From the NCBI RefSeq assembly GCF_003860125.1, contig NZ_RQYL01000021.1, positions 1 to 51,178 of the forward strand: a stretch of 51,178 nt of DNA, given 5' to 3'. Below are positions 16,006-24,391 of the stretch, piece by piece. Within the stretch, counting starts at the first letter, position 1. Each line of letters begins with the position of its first letter. The stretch is from Fretibacterium sp. OH1220_COT-178. GTDB lineage: Bacteria; Synergistota; Synergistia; Synergistales; Aminobacteriaceae. The position numbers and the translations under genes were made by a program. Under the pieces are notes generated by a model that was not told the origin of the DNA, made no database searches, and saw only the letters and a program-made list of their open reading frames with translations.

Positions 16006-16665
16006 TCAATCCTGCGGCGCCGCTTTCCGGACCAACCGCTTCCCCAGCTCACGGGCGTTCCGAAGGTCGCGCGGGAACTGCTCCTCGCGCTGCCTGGCCT
16101 TGTCCTTTTCATTGAACATGGGGACGTCGTAGCGGGAGTAGTCGCTGAACTGATAGGTGTCGTAGGCGCAGAGCGTCTCGCTGTAGCCGAAGGTGCGCTC
16201 GAGGGCATCGGCATTGGCCCCCAGCAGGAGGGGATAATCGAGCTGATCCGCCAGTTTCTCCGGACAATTCATGGTGTAGATCATCGCAGTGGGTACGGTC
16301 TTCGCCAACAACCTCATCTCGCCGACCTTGTAGGCGAGCAAGGGGTACATCAGACGCTCCAGAAACGCACGCGCCGAGGCCGTGGGATATCCGAAATAGA
16401 CCGGACTGCCGACAACGATGACATCCGCCTCACGCGCCTTCTCCAGCGTCGGCGTCAGCGCGTCGCGAAAGGCGCAGAGGCCTTCGGTCCTGCCGTTCCT
16501 TACCTTGCAGGCGAAGCAGCTCACACAGCCCTTGAAGGCGGAATCGTAAAGATGCGCCAAATCGGGAACGGCCCCGGCCTCCGCGGCCCCCTCCATCGCG
16601 CTTTCCAGCATCTTGTGGGTGTTCCAGTTTTTACGCGGGCTTCCATTGACGAACAACGCTTTCAT
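16006..16665 (-). CDS. Flavodoxin-fold NAD(P)H:FMN reductase family protein
   Basis: The 219-residue protein begins MKALFVNGSPRKNWNT, the phosphate-binding loop for FMN in the NADPH-dependent FMN reductase/iron-sulfur flavoprotein family. A Cys-rich stretch follows (GCVSCFACKVRNG with a further Cys before AFRDALTP), and VVVGSPVYFGYPTASARAF contacts the flavin ring in this family. It probably acts as a cytosolic redox enzyme for quinones or similar electrophiles. ATG 16665 is preceded by a GGGGGTAAGAAG stretch. The gene diverges from an HxlR-type regulator across 117 bp, an arrangement common for redox or electrophile-responsive flavoenzymes. Confidence 0.85.
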   Translation of the reverse strand: MKALFVNGSPRKNWNTHKMLESAMEGAAEAGAVPDLAHLYDSAFKGCVSCFACKVRNGRTEGLCAFRDALTPTLEKAREADVIVVGSPVYFGYPTASARAFLERLMYPLLAYKVGEMRLLAKTVPTAMIYTMNCPEKLADQLDYPLLLGANADALERTFGYSETLCAYDTYQFSDYSRYDVPMFNEKDKARQREEQFPRDLRNARELGKRLVRKAAPQD

Positions 16666-16710
16666 TCTTCTTACCCCCGAATGTTGAATTTCCCTTTGAT
16701 ATCCCCCTCG

Positions 16711-16764
16711 GATCAGTGTATGATCAAAAAAAGAAAGAGACAAGTACGCAGTTTTTTCTTTCTT
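16711..16764. promoter_or_regulatory. Two dyads in the flavoprotein/HxlR divergent region
   Basis: GATCA-GTGTA-TGATC (16711-16725) is a 15-bp dyad, and AAGAAAG (16731-16737) faces CTTTCTT (16758-16764). Either could be the operator of the divergent HxlR regulator. No convincing -35/-10 pair was assigned. Confidence 0.35.
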
Positions 16765-16782
16765 AAAATTTTGGAGGCGGTC

Positions 16783-17160
16783 ATGAAGGCATCGAAGAAC
16801 ATAAAAACTCAGAACTACACGGACCGCTGTCCGTTGCTCTACGTGATGGAGCTGATAGGCTCCAAGTGGAAGCTGCCGATCCTCTGGTGCCTGAACGACG
16901 AGGACGGCCTGCATTACAACGAGCTGAAACGCCGCGTTCACGGGGTGACCAACACCATGCTGACAAAATGCCTCCGAGAGCTGGAGGAGAGAGGCCTGGT
17001 CTCCCGTCATTCGCGCGGAAGCGTGCCGCCCTCCGTGACCTATCATCTGAGGGAAGACGGACGAAGCCTCATGCCCGCTTTGGAAGGGTTGTGCAGATGG
17101 GGGATGGACTATCTGAAAAAGCACGAGGAGGGCGGCGGTACGTGTGAGGACAAAGGATGA
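16783..17160 (+). CDS. HxlR-family winged-helix regulator
   Basis: The 125-residue protein matches the HxlR/MarR-like family from end to end: an N-terminal cysteine in DRCPLLYVMELIGSKWK, then LPILWCL, HYNELKRRV, the recognition-helix region TNTMLTKCLRELEERGLV, and a C-terminal GLCRWGMDYL helix. The N-terminal cysteine may sense electrophiles or oxidants in some members. ATG 16783 is preceded by GGAGG. The divergent flavoprotein gene is the likely target. The upstream extension of the frame, through the flavoprotein start region, has no ribosome site and is not coding. Confidence 0.9.
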   Translation: MKASKNIKTQNYTDRCPLLYVMELIGSKWKLPILWCLNDEDGLHYNELKRRVHGVTNTMLTKCLRELEERGLVSRHSRGSVPPSVTYHLREDGRSLMPALEGLCRWGMDYLKKHEEGGGTCEDKG

Positions 17161-17208
17161 GCCCGCCGGAGGCGGGGACGGATTTTCATCGCCCGCGGGC
17201 AACCGCGC

Positions 17209-18069
17209 TCAGGTGGCCTCGAGGCTTTTGACGTACTGGCGGGGCGTGCGGCCCCGTTTTTTCCTGAAGAGCTGGATGAACCACGACAGGTCGGCGAAAC
17301 CGCATTCCTGGCACGCCCGCGTGACGGACCCCGTTTTCGCCAGCACCCGGCAGGCGTTGGAGATCCGGACGTCGTTCAGATAGTCGTTCCAGGTCGTGCC
17401 CGCATGGCGGCGGAACCAGCTGCAGAAGTAGTTCTTCGAGAGCCCCGCCACCGCCGCGGCGTCGGCCACGGAGACCTTCTCGCGAAAGTTGGCGGAGGCC
17501 CAGGTCACCACCGCCTTCAGCCTGTCGGAGCCCTCCCCCCTCCTCCCGACGGAGGGATTTTCCTCCCGGTCGGCGCAGCGCTGCAGGATCCCCGCCAGCC
17601 GCAGCAGCGCCCCCATCCGGGCGAAGAGGTCGCCGTCCCTCTCGATCAGCTCCATCACGCAGCCCCGCACCCCATCGAAATCCGGACAAACCCCGCAGAG
17701 CCCGTCGAGGCGGGCGCCCGTACGGCTCAGAAAGAAGGGGATGTCCATGAAGGCGCGCAGCTCCTCCAGGGAGACGTGAACGACGTAGACCCTTCCTTCC
17801 CCCTGCTTCAGCGTGACGGAGTGGACGGCATAGGGAGGGATCGCGACCACGGCGTCGCCGCAAACGGGGATGGTGCGTTCCTCGATGGTGACCGTTCCCG
17901 AAATATCACAACACAAAAGCACCTCTAGGGCGCTCGAGTAATGGAGGGGGGCGACGTCGTCGTTCCTCAGCTCCTTATACCGGACGGTATAAGGACAATC
18001 CGTATCGAAAAAGAGGCTCTCCTGAAAGGAGAGAGGCGTGTTCTTCCCGTAGAGGATCCTTCTGCTCAT
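17209..18069 (-). CDS. AraC-family transcriptional regulator
   Basis: The 286-residue protein has an N-terminal cupin-like sensing domain (about residues 30-120, with AIPPYAVHSVTL) and a C-terminal pair of helix-turn-helix motifs. These are VSVADAAAVAGLSKNYF with WFRRHAG, and VTRACQECGFADLSWFIQLFRKKRGRTPRQY, which is the AraC signature. It is divergent from eda-kdgK-tctCBA with 156 bp between start codons, so control of sugar-acid uptake and breakdown is a reasonable inference. ATG 18069 has no good ribosome site. It ends 48 bp after the convergent HxlR gene; a small GC hairpin at about 17162-17180 may separate the two. Confidence 0.9.
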   Translation of the reverse strand: MSRRILYGKNTPLSFQESLFFDTDCPYTVRYKELRNDDVAPLHYSSALEVLLCCDISGTVTIEERTIPVCGDAVVAIPPYAVHSVTLKQGEGRVYVVHVSLEELRAFMDIPFFLSRTGARLDGLCGVCPDFDGVRGCVMELIERDGDLFARMGALLRLAGILQRCADREENPSVGRRGEGSDRLKAVVTWASANFREKVSVADAAAVAGLSKNYFCSWFRRHAGTTWNDYLNDVRISNACRVLAKTGSVTRACQECGFADLSWFIQLFRKKRGRTPRQYVKSLEAT

Positions 18070-18225
18070 GCAAATCAGCTTAACAGAGCGGGCGTAATAT
18101 CACAACAGTTTTTCGTAAAATCGAGGCTTGTGTTTCTCCCCCGCAGACGGTAAGGTTTTATTGCAGTTCCATTCCGGAACACCGTTTTCCCGGATCTACC
18201 CCTAAGGACGAGAGGTGTTGTTTTC

Positions 18226-18873
18226 ATGACGACAAAGGAGTTCATCATTCGGCACAAGATCATAGCCATCTACCGGAAGATCTACGGAGACACGCTGAAG
18301 CGCCTGGCCGAGGCCCTCCAGGCGGGAGGGATCCGCATGATGGAGGTCACCTTCGACCAGCAGGACCCGGACTGCGTCGCCAAGACCGCCGAGTCCATCC
18401 GGATGCTTGCGGATACCTTCGGGGACTCGATGCAGTTCGGGGCCGGCACGGTCCTCACGACCGAACAGGTCCGGGCCGCCCGGGAGGCCGGGGGGCGGTT
18501 CGTCATCTCCCCCAACACGGACCCGGAGATCATCCGCCGAACCAAGGAGCTCGGGCTGGTCTCCATCCCCGGCGCCATGACCCCCAGCGAGATCATGACG
18601 GCCCACAACAGCGGCGCGGATTTCGTGAAGCTCTTCCCGTCGGGTGCCCTGGGCTTCCGCTACATCAAGGACATCCTCGCCCCCATCAGCCACGTGAAGC
18701 TCATCGCCACCGGAGGGGTGAGCGAGGACGACCTGGGACAGTACCTGGCGCTCGGCTTCGCCGGCGCCGGGGTGGGCGGGCGCCTGGCCGACAAGAAGCT
18801 GATCGCCGAGGGCAACTTCGCGGAGCTCACGGAGCGCGCCAGGAATTTCGTGGCCATCGCCCAAGGGGCCTGA
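18226..18873 (+). CDS. eda: 2-keto-3-deoxy-6-phosphogluconate aldolase
   Basis: The 215-residue protein is a class I KDPG/KHG aldolase, which cleaves 2-keto-3-deoxy-6-phosphogluconate to pyruvate and glyceraldehyde-3-phosphate. The Schiff-base lysine is K135 in FVKLFPSGALG, with MMEVTFD (E40) and FGAGTVLT as other active-site elements. Length is normal. ATG 18226 follows GAGAGGTG. It is the first gene of eda-kdgK-tctCBA and lies 9 bp before the kinase that makes its substrate. A weak promoter (TTGTGT at 18128, TAAGGT at 18151) and a GTTCC-5-GGAAC dyad (18166-18180) lie upstream. Confidence 0.92.
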   Translation: MTTKEFIIRHKIIAIYRKIYGDTLKRLAEALQAGGIRMMEVTFDQQDPDCVAKTAESIRMLADTFGDSMQFGAGTVLTTEQVRAAREAGGRFVISPNTDPEIIRRTKELGLVSIPGAMTPSEIMTAHNSGADFVKLFPSGALGFRYIKDILAPISHVKLIATGGVSEDDLGQYLALGFAGAGVGGRLADKKLIAEGNFAELTERARNFVAIAQGA

Positions 18874-18882
18874 GGCGCTTCC

Positions 18883-19911
18883 ATGGCCGGCAAGAAGTTC
18901 ATCGCATTCGGCGAGGTCCTGCTTCGTCTCTCGCCCGACGGGTTCCTGCGCTTCGCCCAGGCGGAGCGCTTCAACGTGAACTACACCGGAGCGGAGGCTA
19001 ACATGGCGGTCGCCCTGGCCCACATGGGGATGCCGACGGAGGTCGTGACCCGCCTGCCGGACAACGAGATCGGGCGCTGCGCCCTGCGCATGTTCCGCAA
19101 GTTCGGCGCGGGGACCGGCCACATCGCCTTCGGTGGCGAGCGTCTGGGGATCTACTACCTGGAGCGCGGGGCCTCCCAGCGCGCCTCCCAGGTGATCTAC
19201 GACCGCAGGCACTCCGCGTTCTCCGAGGTGCGGTACGAGGACTTCGACTGGGACGCGATCTTCGCCGACGCGGGGTGGTTCCACTTCACCGGCATCACCG
19301 CCGCGCTTGGCCCGGAGCTGCCGGACATCTGCCGGAGGGCCTGCGAGACGGCGAAGCGGCACGGCGTCACGGTGAGCTGCGACCTGAACTACCGCAAGAA
19401 CCTCTGGACGACCGAGCAGGCCCAGGCGGCCATGAAGCCCCTGATGCGCCACGTCGACGTCCTGATCGGGAACGAGGAGGACTCGGAGAAGGTCCTGGGC
19501 ATCGGAGCGGCGGGGACGGACGTCACGGCCGGGGTGCTGAACATGGACGGCTACCGCGACCTGGCCCAAAGGCTGACGGAGCTCTACGGCTTCAAAAAGG
19601 TGGCCTTCACGCTCCGCGAATCCCTTTCGGCGTCCGTCAACAACTGGTCCGGACTGCTCTATGAGGACGGCAGGCTCCACACCTCGCGCAAGTACACCAT
19701 GCAGATCGTCGACCGGGTCGGCGGCGGCGACTCGTTCGCCTCGGGCCTCATCTACGGGATTCTGAACGGCTTCGACCCGCAAAAGGCCCTGGAGTTCGCC
19801 GTCGGCGCGTCCTGCCTGAAGCACTCCATCGAGCTGGACTTCAACCTGTCCACGGTCAAGGAGGTCCTGAACCTCATCGGCGGCGACGGCTCCGGGCGCG
19901 TGGTGCGCTGA
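18883..19911 (+). CDS. kdgK: 2-keto-3-deoxygluconate kinase, PfkB family
   Basis: The 342-residue protein is a ribokinase-fold (PfkB) sugar kinase. The N-terminal FIAFGEVLLRLSPDG and GAEANMAVALAHMG segments contact the sugar, SCDLNYRKNLW is conserved in KDG kinases, and the C-terminal DRVGGGDSFASGLIYG holds the catalytic aspartate and anion hole. It should phosphorylate 2-keto-3-deoxygluconate for the adjacent Eda. The start lies 9 bp after eda with a GAGGCG site. Together the pair completes hexuronate or ketodeoxy-acid breakdown; the tct genes downstream may import the acid. Confidence 0.88.
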   Translation: MAGKKFIAFGEVLLRLSPDGFLRFAQAERFNVNYTGAEANMAVALAHMGMPTEVVTRLPDNEIGRCALRMFRKFGAGTGHIAFGGERLGIYYLERGASQRASQVIYDRRHSAFSEVRYEDFDWDAIFADAGWFHFTGITAALGPELPDICRRACETAKRHGVTVSCDLNYRKNLWTTEQAQAAMKPLMRHVDVLIGNEEDSEKVLGIGAAGTDVTAGVLNMDGYRDLAQRLTELYGFKKVAFTLRESLSASVNNWSGLLYEDGRLHTSRKYTMQIVDRVGGGDSFASGLIYGILNGFDPQKALEFAVGASCLKHSIELDFNLSTVKEVLNLIGGDGSGRVVR

Positions 19912-19941
19912 GCGGAGGCGCCGAGCGCGACGTTCCGGCAA

Positions 19942-19961
19942 TGAAAACAAAATCGTTTTCA
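19942..19961. promoter_or_regulatory. Inverted repeat TGAAAAC-6-GTTTTCA before tctC
   Basis: Perfect 7-bp arms flank AAAATC, 26 bp before the tctC start. It could be a LacI- or KdgR-like operator or a weak hairpin that tunes the ratio of catabolic to transport genes. Confidence 0.45.
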
Positions 19962-19987
19962 AAACCATTTCAAGGAGGTTTTCGAGT

Positions 19988-20947
19988 ATGAAAAAGGCAA
20001 TGCTCTCGTTCCTGTGCGTCTGCGTGCTCTTCGCGGCGGCCGGCCTTGGGGAGGCCGCGGATTTCCCCGGAAAGAAGCCCATCACCATCGTCGTCCCCTA
20101 TTCGGCGGGCGGCGCCTCCGACACGACGGCCAGGATCTTCGCGGCCGAGATGGAGAAGGTCCTGGGCACGAGCTTCATCGTGACCAACATCACGGGGGCA
20201 TCCGGCGCCATCGGCCTGGAGCACGCCCGAAGCCGCAAGCCCGACGGCTACACCCTGGCCTACATGCCCGTGGAGTCCACCATGCTGCGCGCCCTGGGAT
20301 TCACCGACCTCTCCTGCGCCGACTTCAAGTTCATCTGCCGGGTCATGACCATCCCCGCAACGGTGACGGTCCGCGCCGACAGCGAGTGGAAGACCTTCGA
20401 GGACCTTCTGGCCTACGCCAAGGCTCAGCCGGAGAAGATCCAGACGGGGAACTCCGGGACCGGCTCCATCTGGCACGTCGCCGCCGCCTCCCTGGAGGAG
20501 GCCAGCGGAGCCAAGTTCACCCACGTCCCCTTCGAGGGAGCCGCCCCCGCCGTTGCGGCCCTGGTGGGCAAGAACATACAGATGGTCACCGTCAGCCCTT
20601 CCGAAGTCAAGTCCAACGTGGATTCCGGCGAGCTCAAGATCCTGGCTGTCCTCGGCGAGGCCCGCAGCTCGGTCTTCCCCGACGTGAAGACCGCACGCGA
20701 GCTGGGCGTCGACCTGGCGCTCCAGGCCTGGGGCGGCTTTGCCGTGCCCAAGGGGACCCCGGAGGACGTGGTGAAGATCCTCGAGGACGCCGCCAAGACG
20801 GCCGCCAACTCCGAAGCCCTGAAGAAGCTGCTGAAGGAGCGCGGCTTCGACCACGCCTACCTCTCCGGGGACGAGATGGACAAGAGGGCGGCCGCCGAGC
20901 TGGAGCACTTCGGCAACCTGATCCCGAAGCTGGGCATCGCCAACTGA
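19988..20947 (+). CDS. tctC: TTT transporter periplasmic receptor (Bug family)
   Basis: The 319-residue protein has a signal peptide (residues 1-23, ending GEAA) and the Bug/TctC signature: ITIVVPYSAGGASDTTARIF, GASGAIGLEHARSRKPDGYTL (loop for carboxylate binding), GTGSIWHVAAASLEEASG, HVPFEGAAPAVAALVGK and WGGFAVPKGTPEDVV. These receptors feed carboxylic acids to TctAB. ATG 19988 follows AAGGAGG. It sits downstream of eda and kdgK and upstream of tctB and tctA, so the ligand is plausibly a sugar acid instead of citrate. This is inference from operon context. Confidence 0.93.
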   Translation: MKKAMLSFLCVCVLFAAAGLGEAADFPGKKPITIVVPYSAGGASDTTARIFAAEMEKVLGTSFIVTNITGASGAIGLEHARSRKPDGYTLAYMPVESTMLRALGFTDLSCADFKFICRVMTIPATVTVRADSEWKTFEDLLAYAKAQPEKIQTGNSGTGSIWHVAAASLEEASGAKFTHVPFEGAAPAVAALVGKNIQMVTVSPSEVKSNVDSGELKILAVLGEARSSVFPDVKTARELGVDLALQAWGGFAVPKGTPEDVVKILEDAAKTAANSEALKKLLKERGFDHAYLSGDEMDKRAAAELEHFGNLIPKLGIAN

Positions 20948-20995
20948 CCGCAGGCAGGCTCGACGCCCACCCAATTCCATCCCAAGGAGCGGGCC

Positions 20996-21448
20996 ATGCG
21001 CAATAACGACGTCATATCCGGCCTGTTCGCAACGCTCTTCGGCGCCGCCCTCTTCGTTGCGACATGGCTCGAACCGAAACTCACCTTCATAGCCAAGACC
21101 TCGGACGGGGTTCCGGGAGCGGGGTTTTTCCCCTACCTCATGAGCGGCTCGGTCGCGCTTCTGGGCACGGCCCTGACGGTAAAGGGGCTCGGGCGGCGGG
21201 ATACCGCCGCCGCGCCCATCCCCCGGGAGAACCTGAGGCTGCTGTTCGGGACCCTGGCGGGCCTGATCGGCTTCCTGGTCCTCTGGCCCCTGACGGGGCA
21301 TTTCTACCCGCTCGCCCTGCTGCTCTGTCTTTTTCTGAACCGACTTTTGAAGCGCTCGTGGCTTTTTGCCGTCGTCTACTCCCTGGGGCTCTGTCTGCTG
21401 GCCTACCTGGTGTTCACCCTGGGGTTTTCCGTCCAGTTCAACGCATGA
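20996..21448 (+). CDS. tctB: TTT transporter small membrane subunit
   Basis: The 150-residue protein has four hydrophobic segments (about residues 8-25, 45-62, 83-112 and 120-145) and the loosely conserved TctB layout, with GAGFFPYLMSG marking the start of the second helix. It supports the TctA permease. The gene lies 48 bp after tctC, is preceded by AAGGAG, and ends 21 bp before tctA. Confidence 0.88.
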   Translation: MRNNDVISGLFATLFGAALFVATWLEPKLTFIAKTSDGVPGAGFFPYLMSGSVALLGTALTVKGLGRRDTAAAPIPRENLRLLFGTLAGLIGFLVLWPLTGHFYPLALLLCLFLNRLLKRSWLFAVVYSLGLCLLAYLVFTLGFSVQFNA

Positions 21449-21469
21449 CGCGGAAGGGAGGATAAACGT

Positions 21470-22993
21470 ATGGGAACGGAAGTCTGGCTCTCCGCTTTGG
21501 ACTCCGTCCTGCAGCCCTCGGTCCTCTTCTTCCTCTGCGCCGGCGTGCTGATCGGGACGGCTATCGGGGCCCTTCCCGGGCTCTCGGCCACCATGGGAAT
21601 CGCCATCATGACCCCCGTCACCTTCTGGTTCGCCCCCGCGGACGGGTTCGCCATGCTCATGGGGCTCTGGAACGCCGCCATCTTCGCGGGCGGGATCTCG
21701 GCCATTCTGATCAACACCCCCGGGACCCCCGCGTCCATCACCCAGTCCTTCGACGGCTACCCGCTCTACCGCCAGGGCAAGGGCGGCCTGGCTCTGGGGG
21801 TCAATGTGGTCTTCTCGGCAATCGGGGGCATCTTCAGCATCCTGTGCCTCATGCTCTTCGCCGAGCCCATAGCGCGCTTCACCGTCTCCTTCGGCCCCAC
21901 GGAGTACTTCATGCTCGCCCTCTTCGGGCTTGGGATGATGGTCGCGGTCAGCGGCGCCTCCCAGCTCAAGGGGCTGATCCTCGGAGCGGCGGGAATCCTG
22001 CTCTCCTGCGTGGGGCTCGACCCCATCCTCGGGATGAGGCGTTTCACCATGGGTCAGGTCTCCCTTCTGGGCGGGATCTCCTTCATCCCCGTCATGATCG
22101 GGATGTTCGGCATCGGGGAGGTGCTCTTCCAGATCTACAGCCGGGACGCGAGGCAGGAGGCGGAGGAGAACGAGAGGCGGAAGGAGAACCTGAGGATCGG
22201 CAAGGTGCTGCCCCCGGCCCGGGATATCCTGAGGCTCTCCCCCCTCTGCCTTCTGGCCGCGGCGGTCTCCACCCTCGTCGGGGCAATCCCGGCGGCGGGC
22301 GGCGACATCGCCTCCATCATCTGTTGGGGCAACGCCAAGAAGCTGAGCCGCCACCCGGAGGAGTACGGAAAGGGCTCCATCGAGGGCCTGGCGGTCAGCT
22401 CCACGGCGAACAACGGGGTGCTGGGAGGGGCCATGACCACCATGATGACCCTGGGCATACCGGGCGACTCCGTGACAGCCATCCTGATCGGCTCCCTCAC
22501 CATGTACGGGATGCAGCCGGGAATCAAGATGTTCACGGAAAACGCGACCTTCTCGGCGACCATCATGCTGCTGATGCTCCTGGCGAACGTCGTCTTCCTC
22601 GTCCTGGGGCTGGCGACCGCGAAGGTGTCGGCAAAGTTTCTGTCCGTCACGCAGCCGACCGTCTGGGTGGCGGTCTCCCTGCTCTGCATCATCGGCTCCT
22701 TCGCCCTCAACAACAGCTATTTCGACGTCATCGTGATGTTCTCGGCCGGGGTCGCCGGGTTCCTGTTCAAGGTCTACGACTTCCCGACCGGTCCGTTCGT
22801 CCTGGGCCTGCTCCTCGGAAAGATGCTGGAGGCCAACCTGCGCCGCGCCCTGGTGATGTCGCACGGAAGCCTCATGATCTTCCTGGAGCGGCCCGTGACC
22901 TGCGTCTTTCTGGTCCTGATCCTCGCCACCTTCCTGTGGCCGCTGGTCCGGAGAAAAAGGCAGCCCCGACCGCTCGACAAACCGCAGCCCTGA
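21470..22993 (+). CDS. tctA: TTT transporter large permease
   Basis: The 507-residue protein is the multi-pass (about 11-12 helices) transport subunit. Family motifs include GALPGLSATMGIAIMTP (about 33-49), the NTPGTPASITQSFDGYPL loop and a second symmetric GVLGGAMTTMMTLGIPGDSVTAILIG region. The repeated Pro/Gly-rich loops form the substrate site in this family. The start at ATG 21470 follows GGAAGGGAGG. It ends the eda-kdgK-tctCBA series, with a GC-rich hairpin at 23013-23047 beyond it. Confidence 0.94.
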   Translation: MGTEVWLSALDSVLQPSVLFFLCAGVLIGTAIGALPGLSATMGIAIMTPVTFWFAPADGFAMLMGLWNAAIFAGGISAILINTPGTPASITQSFDGYPLYRQGKGGLALGVNVVFSAIGGIFSILCLMLFAEPIARFTVSFGPTEYFMLALFGLGMMVAVSGASQLKGLILGAAGILLSCVGLDPILGMRRFTMGQVSLLGGISFIPVMIGMFGIGEVLFQIYSRDARQEAEENERRKENLRIGKVLPPARDILRLSPLCLLAAAVSTLVGAIPAAGGDIASIICWGNAKKLSRHPEEYGKGSIEGLAVSSTANNGVLGGAMTTMMTLGIPGDSVTAILIGSLTMYGMQPGIKMFTENATFSATIMLLMLLANVVFLVLGLATAKVSAKFLSVTQPTVWVAVSLLCIIGSFALNNSYFDVIVMFSAGVAGFLFKVYDFPTGPFVLGLLLGKMLEANLRRALVMSHGSLMIFLERPVTCVFLVLILATFLWPLVRRKRQPRPLDKPQP

Positions 22994-23012
22994 CCCATCC
23001 CTGCCAGCGCGC

Positions 23013-23047
23013 AGGACGCCCCCGGCGAAGTTCGCCGGGGGCGTCCT
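23013..23047. terminator. Hairpin between tctA and the convergent lyase gene
   Basis: AGGACGCCCCCGGCGA (23013-23028) and TCGCCGGGGGCGTCCT (23032-23047) form a perfect 16-bp stem with a 3-nt loop. It lacks a T run, but its position between convergent genes fits a terminator. Confidence 0.65.
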
Positions 23048-23090
23048 CAAATCGAAGGCCCTCCATACGACCCAACGGCCCGAAAGCGTT

Positions 23091-23996
23091 TCAGTCCTCC
23101 CTGCCGTAGTCCTCCAAGATCTCCTTCAAGACGTTCCTCTCGATCCTGTCCAGGCTCCTGAAGGGCCTTCTGCATCGGTCCGTCGCGATGACGCCCTGCA
23201 TCGCCAGGAGCGCCTTCACCGCGGGAATGGCGGGAATCCCCAAAAGCCGCCGGTCGGTCTCGACCACCCGGCGCTGGAGTTCCCGAGCCAGCTCGACGTC
23301 CCCCTCCCTCCAGCTCTCGTAGAGCCTGACGAAACGTCTGCCGAACACCATCGCAGGGCCGGAGACCATGCCCGTTCCCCCCGTGAGCAGGCATTGGAGA
23401 AAAAGGCTGTCGCACCCGATGAGGACCTCCGTCCCCGCTTTGCAGGCAAGCAGGTAGTCCTCCACCCTCATCAGGTCCGGGACGCTGAACTTGATGCCCC
23501 GGACGTTGGCATGGCGGTCCATGACCTTCCTCAGGAGCCCCGGGGAGATGTCGTTTCCCGAACAGCCCGGAATGTTGTAGAGATAGGCGGGAAAGCCTTC
23601 CGGAGCCGCCGCCAGGACGTCGTCGTAGAATCGGAGCAGGCTCTCGCCGTCCATGGGAAAGAAGAAGGGGGTCATGACCCCGACGCCGTCGGCCCCAACA
23701 GCTGCGGCATGCCGGACATGAGCGCAGGTCTCCTCCGTGGTGGCCGCGGTGCTCTGGACATAGACGGACATGCGTCCGCCCCTTTGCCGGTTTCGGTCCA
23801 CGACGACCTCCGCGGCCCGCTGCCGCTCCTCGGGGCTCAGGAGCAGCCCCTCGCCGTTGGTGCCGTTGGGGTAGAGGCCGTTCACCCCGCAGGCGTCGAG
23901 ATGATCGCAGAGACGGCGCAGAGACGCCTCGTCCAGTTCGCCGTTTCCATCCAGGGGTGTGATCGTCGCGCAGACGACGCCGTGCAGCCTTTTCAT
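23091..23996 (-). CDS. DHDPS/N-acetylneuraminate lyase family aldolase
   Basis: The 301-residue TIM-barrel class I aldolase has the family's GTNGEG loop (45-50), the catalytic tyrosine in YLYNIPG (Y140) and the Schiff-base lysine in RGIKFSVPD (K169). Family members condense or cleave pyruvate-based keto acids: dihydrodipicolinate synthase, sialate lyase, KDG aldolase and others. The GTNGE form of the loop is common in DHDPS and KDG-aldolase branches; the proximity of eda-kdgK-tct makes a ketodeoxy-acid aldolase role possible. ATG 23996 follows AAAGGCGGG; an in-frame ATG seven codons upstream is an alternative. Substrate is not determined. Confidence 0.82.
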   Translation of the reverse strand: MKRLHGVVCATITPLDGNGELDEASLRRLCDHLDACGVNGLYPNGTNGEGLLLSPEERQRAAEVVVDRNRQRGGRMSVYVQSTAATTEETCAHVRHAAAVGADGVGVMTPFFFPMDGESLLRFYDDVLAAAPEGFPAYLYNIPGCSGNDISPGLLRKVMDRHANVRGIKFSVPDLMRVEDYLLACKAGTEVLIGCDSLFLQCLLTGGTGMVSGPAMVFGRRFVRLYESWREGDVELARELQRRVVETDRRLLGIPAIPAVKALLAMQGVIATDRCRRPFRSLDRIERNVLKEILEDYGRED

Positions 23997-24391
23997 GATG
24001 AACCCGCCTTTACGCATGGATTGGATACCCTCTATCGCCGTTCCATTGTAAACCCGACGGCCTCCGCCGTCGACAGGGATGCGGAGACTCCATCGACGAA
24101 ACGGCCCCGCCCAAGGGACGGGGTCGTTCGCGTACAAACGGTTTCCTGCCGTATCGTCACGGCAGCTATAGTCACTGTTATGGCGCCGGCTCGACAAAGA
24201 CAGCACGAAAGAACGCCATAAATTGCCAGGCGTATAGTCCCACGACTTCCACATGAATGAGTTCAGGCGAAACTTATCCCCAGCGTCCGAGCAATACTTG
24301 ACCAACTTTCCTGGATAAACCTCTTTTTTAAGAAAAATTATTCCCCTTTGATTCCTTGTTGCCTGACTGGAATTTCAAGGACGTGCCATTT
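23997..24391. other. Intergenic stretch with first copy of a 41-bp repeat
   Basis: No gene was recognised here. Positions 24090-24130 carry a sequence nearly identical to 24895-24935, including a 28-bp exact match with a CCCCGCCC/GGACGGGG hairpin. The rest turns steadily more AT-rich toward the small gene at 24392. Confidence 0.5.
24090..24130. repeat. 41-bp dispersed repeat, copy 1
   Basis: The core GGCCCCGCCCAAGGGACGGG continues into TCGTTCG and is identical to copy 2 at 24895-24935; the flanking 13 bp differ at about four positions. The core can form a short hairpin. Confidence 0.7.

Noticed and set aside
19970-23050. 1026-codon open frame on the minus strand antisense to tctCBA
   Set aside because: Pure Arg/Gly/Asp/His-rich shadow of the transporter genes with no ribosome site or family resemblance.
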